Assembly (NCBI RefSeq): GCF_017104965.1
Contig: NZ_JAAGPR010000008.1
Location: 186,001-250,000 of the forward strand
DNA length: 64,000 nt
Source of the DNA: Paraburkholderia sp. Ac-20340
Lineage (GTDB): Bacteria > Pseudomonadota > Gammaproteobacteria > Burkholderiales > Burkholderiaceae
Direction: 5' to 3'
The translations under genes were made by a program, and so were the position numbers. Each line of letters starts with the position of its first letter. The stretch's first letter is position 1. A model generated the notes under the pieces. It did no database searches. It saw nothing but the letters and a program-made list of their open reading frames with translations, and was not told where the DNA came from. Of the stretch, positions 63,295 through 64,000 are shown piece after piece.

Positions 63295-64000
63295 ATGGCA
63301 AAAATCTTCTGCGTTGCGAACCAGAAGGGCGGCGTCGGCAAGACGACGACAACGGTCAATCTCGCCGCGAGCCTCGCATCGCAGGGACAGCGTGTCCTTC
63401 TCATCGATCTCGACCCGCAGGGCAATGCCACGATGGGCAGCGGCATCGACAAGGCCGCCTGCGAGTACACCGTGTACGAAGTGCTCGTCGATGGCATCTC
63501 GGTGCCCGACGCACGCACGAGCCCCGAGCATGTCGGCTACGACGTGCTGCCCGCGAACCGCGAACTGGCCGGCGCCGAAGTCGAGCTGGTGTCGGTCGAT
63601 CAACGCGAACGTCGTTTGAAGAACGCACTGGCCCAGGTGGACGATCAATACGACTTCGTGCTGATCGACTGCCCGCCCGCGCTGTCGCTGCTCACGCTGA
63701 ACGGCCTGTGCGCAGCGCACGGCGTCGTGATCCCGATGCAGTGCGAGTACTTCGCGCTCGAAGGTCTGTCGGATCTCGTGAACACGATCAAGCAGGTCCA
63801 CGCGAACATGAATCGCGACCTGAAGGTCATCGGCTTGTTGCGCGTGATGTTCGATCCGCGCATCACGCTGCAGCAGCAGGTGTCGGAGCAACTCAAGGAG
63901 CACTTTGGCGACAAGGTGTTCGACGCGGTGATCCCGCGCAATGTGCGTCTCGCGGAGGCACCCAGCTACGGCTTGCCGGGCGTGGTGTTCGATCGCGCCT
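63295..64000 (+). CDS. parA: Chromosome partitioning ATPase ParA, 3'-truncated by the window edge
   Basis: 235 codons visible. Deviant Walker A KGGVGKTT at 11-18 and Walker A' LIDLDPQGNATMG identify a ParA/Soj ATPase, and VLIDCPPALSLLTLNGL and VIPMQCEYFALEGLSDL are also conserved. It lacks an N-terminal HTH, so it is the chromosomal (type Ib-like or Soj) form. It works with ParB on the parS sites in this window to segregate the origin. parB is expected beyond the right edge. The gene follows rsmG after 139 bases. Confidence 0.97.
   Translation, partial: MAKIFCVANQKGGVGKTTTTVNLAASLASQGQRVLLIDLDPQGNATMGSGIDKAACEYTVYEVLVDGISVPDARTSPEHVGYDVLPANRELAGAEVELVSVDQRERRLKNALAQVDDQYDFVLIDCPPALSLLTLNGLCAAHGVVIPMQCEYFALEGLSDLVNTIKQVHANMNRDLKVIGLLRVMFDPRITLQQQVSEQLKEHFGDKVFDAVIPRNVRLAEAPSYGLPGVVFDRA

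Overview
This window looks like the origin-proximal part of the main chromosome of a Burkholderia sensu lato species (Burkholderia, Paraburkholderia, Caballeronia or a close relative, Betaproteobacteria). The reasons are the very GC-rich coding sequence, the betaproteobacterial gene set (yaeQ, gsp order with a divergent gspC, DUF3717, phhA/phhB with an Lrp regulator), the mnmG-rsmG-parA block at the right end, universal parS sites TGTTTCACGTGAAACA, and a DnaA-box cluster in the largest intergenic gap. I see no tRNA, rRNA, CRISPR array, prophage or insertion sequence.

Left part (1-29.5 kb): yaeQ; a VOC-fold protein; a probable 61-nt small RNA gene carrying two CTCCTCC anti-Shine-Dalgarno motifs; the ada-alkA alkylation-repair operon; gshA; a lipoprotein and an OmpA-type lipoprotein; a DHA2 drug exporter with its MarR repressor and shared operator-like dyads; a NodT-type outer-membrane factor; a complete type II secretion cluster (gspDEF, divergent gspC, gspGHIJKLMN); a small lytic transglycosylase; a His-rich CobW/COG0523 GTPase; HU; and bifunctional mnmC.

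Origin region (29.5-33.7 kb): a gap of about 1 kb after mnmC holds two perfect DnaA boxes (TTATCCACA) plus four near matches within 370 bp, the best oriC candidate. It is followed by a CPA2 antiporter with an upstream sigma-54 promoter match, ybdK, and a second gap with another perfect DnaA box and AT-rich tracts. dnaA itself is not in the window.

Right part (33.7-60.3 kb), mostly rightward: a MarR regulator with a C-terminal four-Cys module, a GATase1 protein, an Old Yellow Enzyme, a SET-domain protein with a lysine-rich tail, a leftward response regulator/sensor kinase pair split by a terminator, DUF3717, phenylalanine hydroxylation (phhA, phhB, Lrp regulator), a CYTH protein, and a LysR-mmsA-GMC oxidoreductase module that fits 3-hydroxypropionate catabolism. 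Two LIV-type ABC importers follow. The first is livG-livF-livK-livH-livM. The second has two tandem binding proteins, livH, a livM-livG fusion and livF. A second small RNA candidate lies between them.

Right end (60.3-64 kb): a parS inside the terminator of the second ABC operon, mnmG (with an internal parS), rsmG and the start of parA. Annotation of families is from recognised motifs only; no database search was possible.
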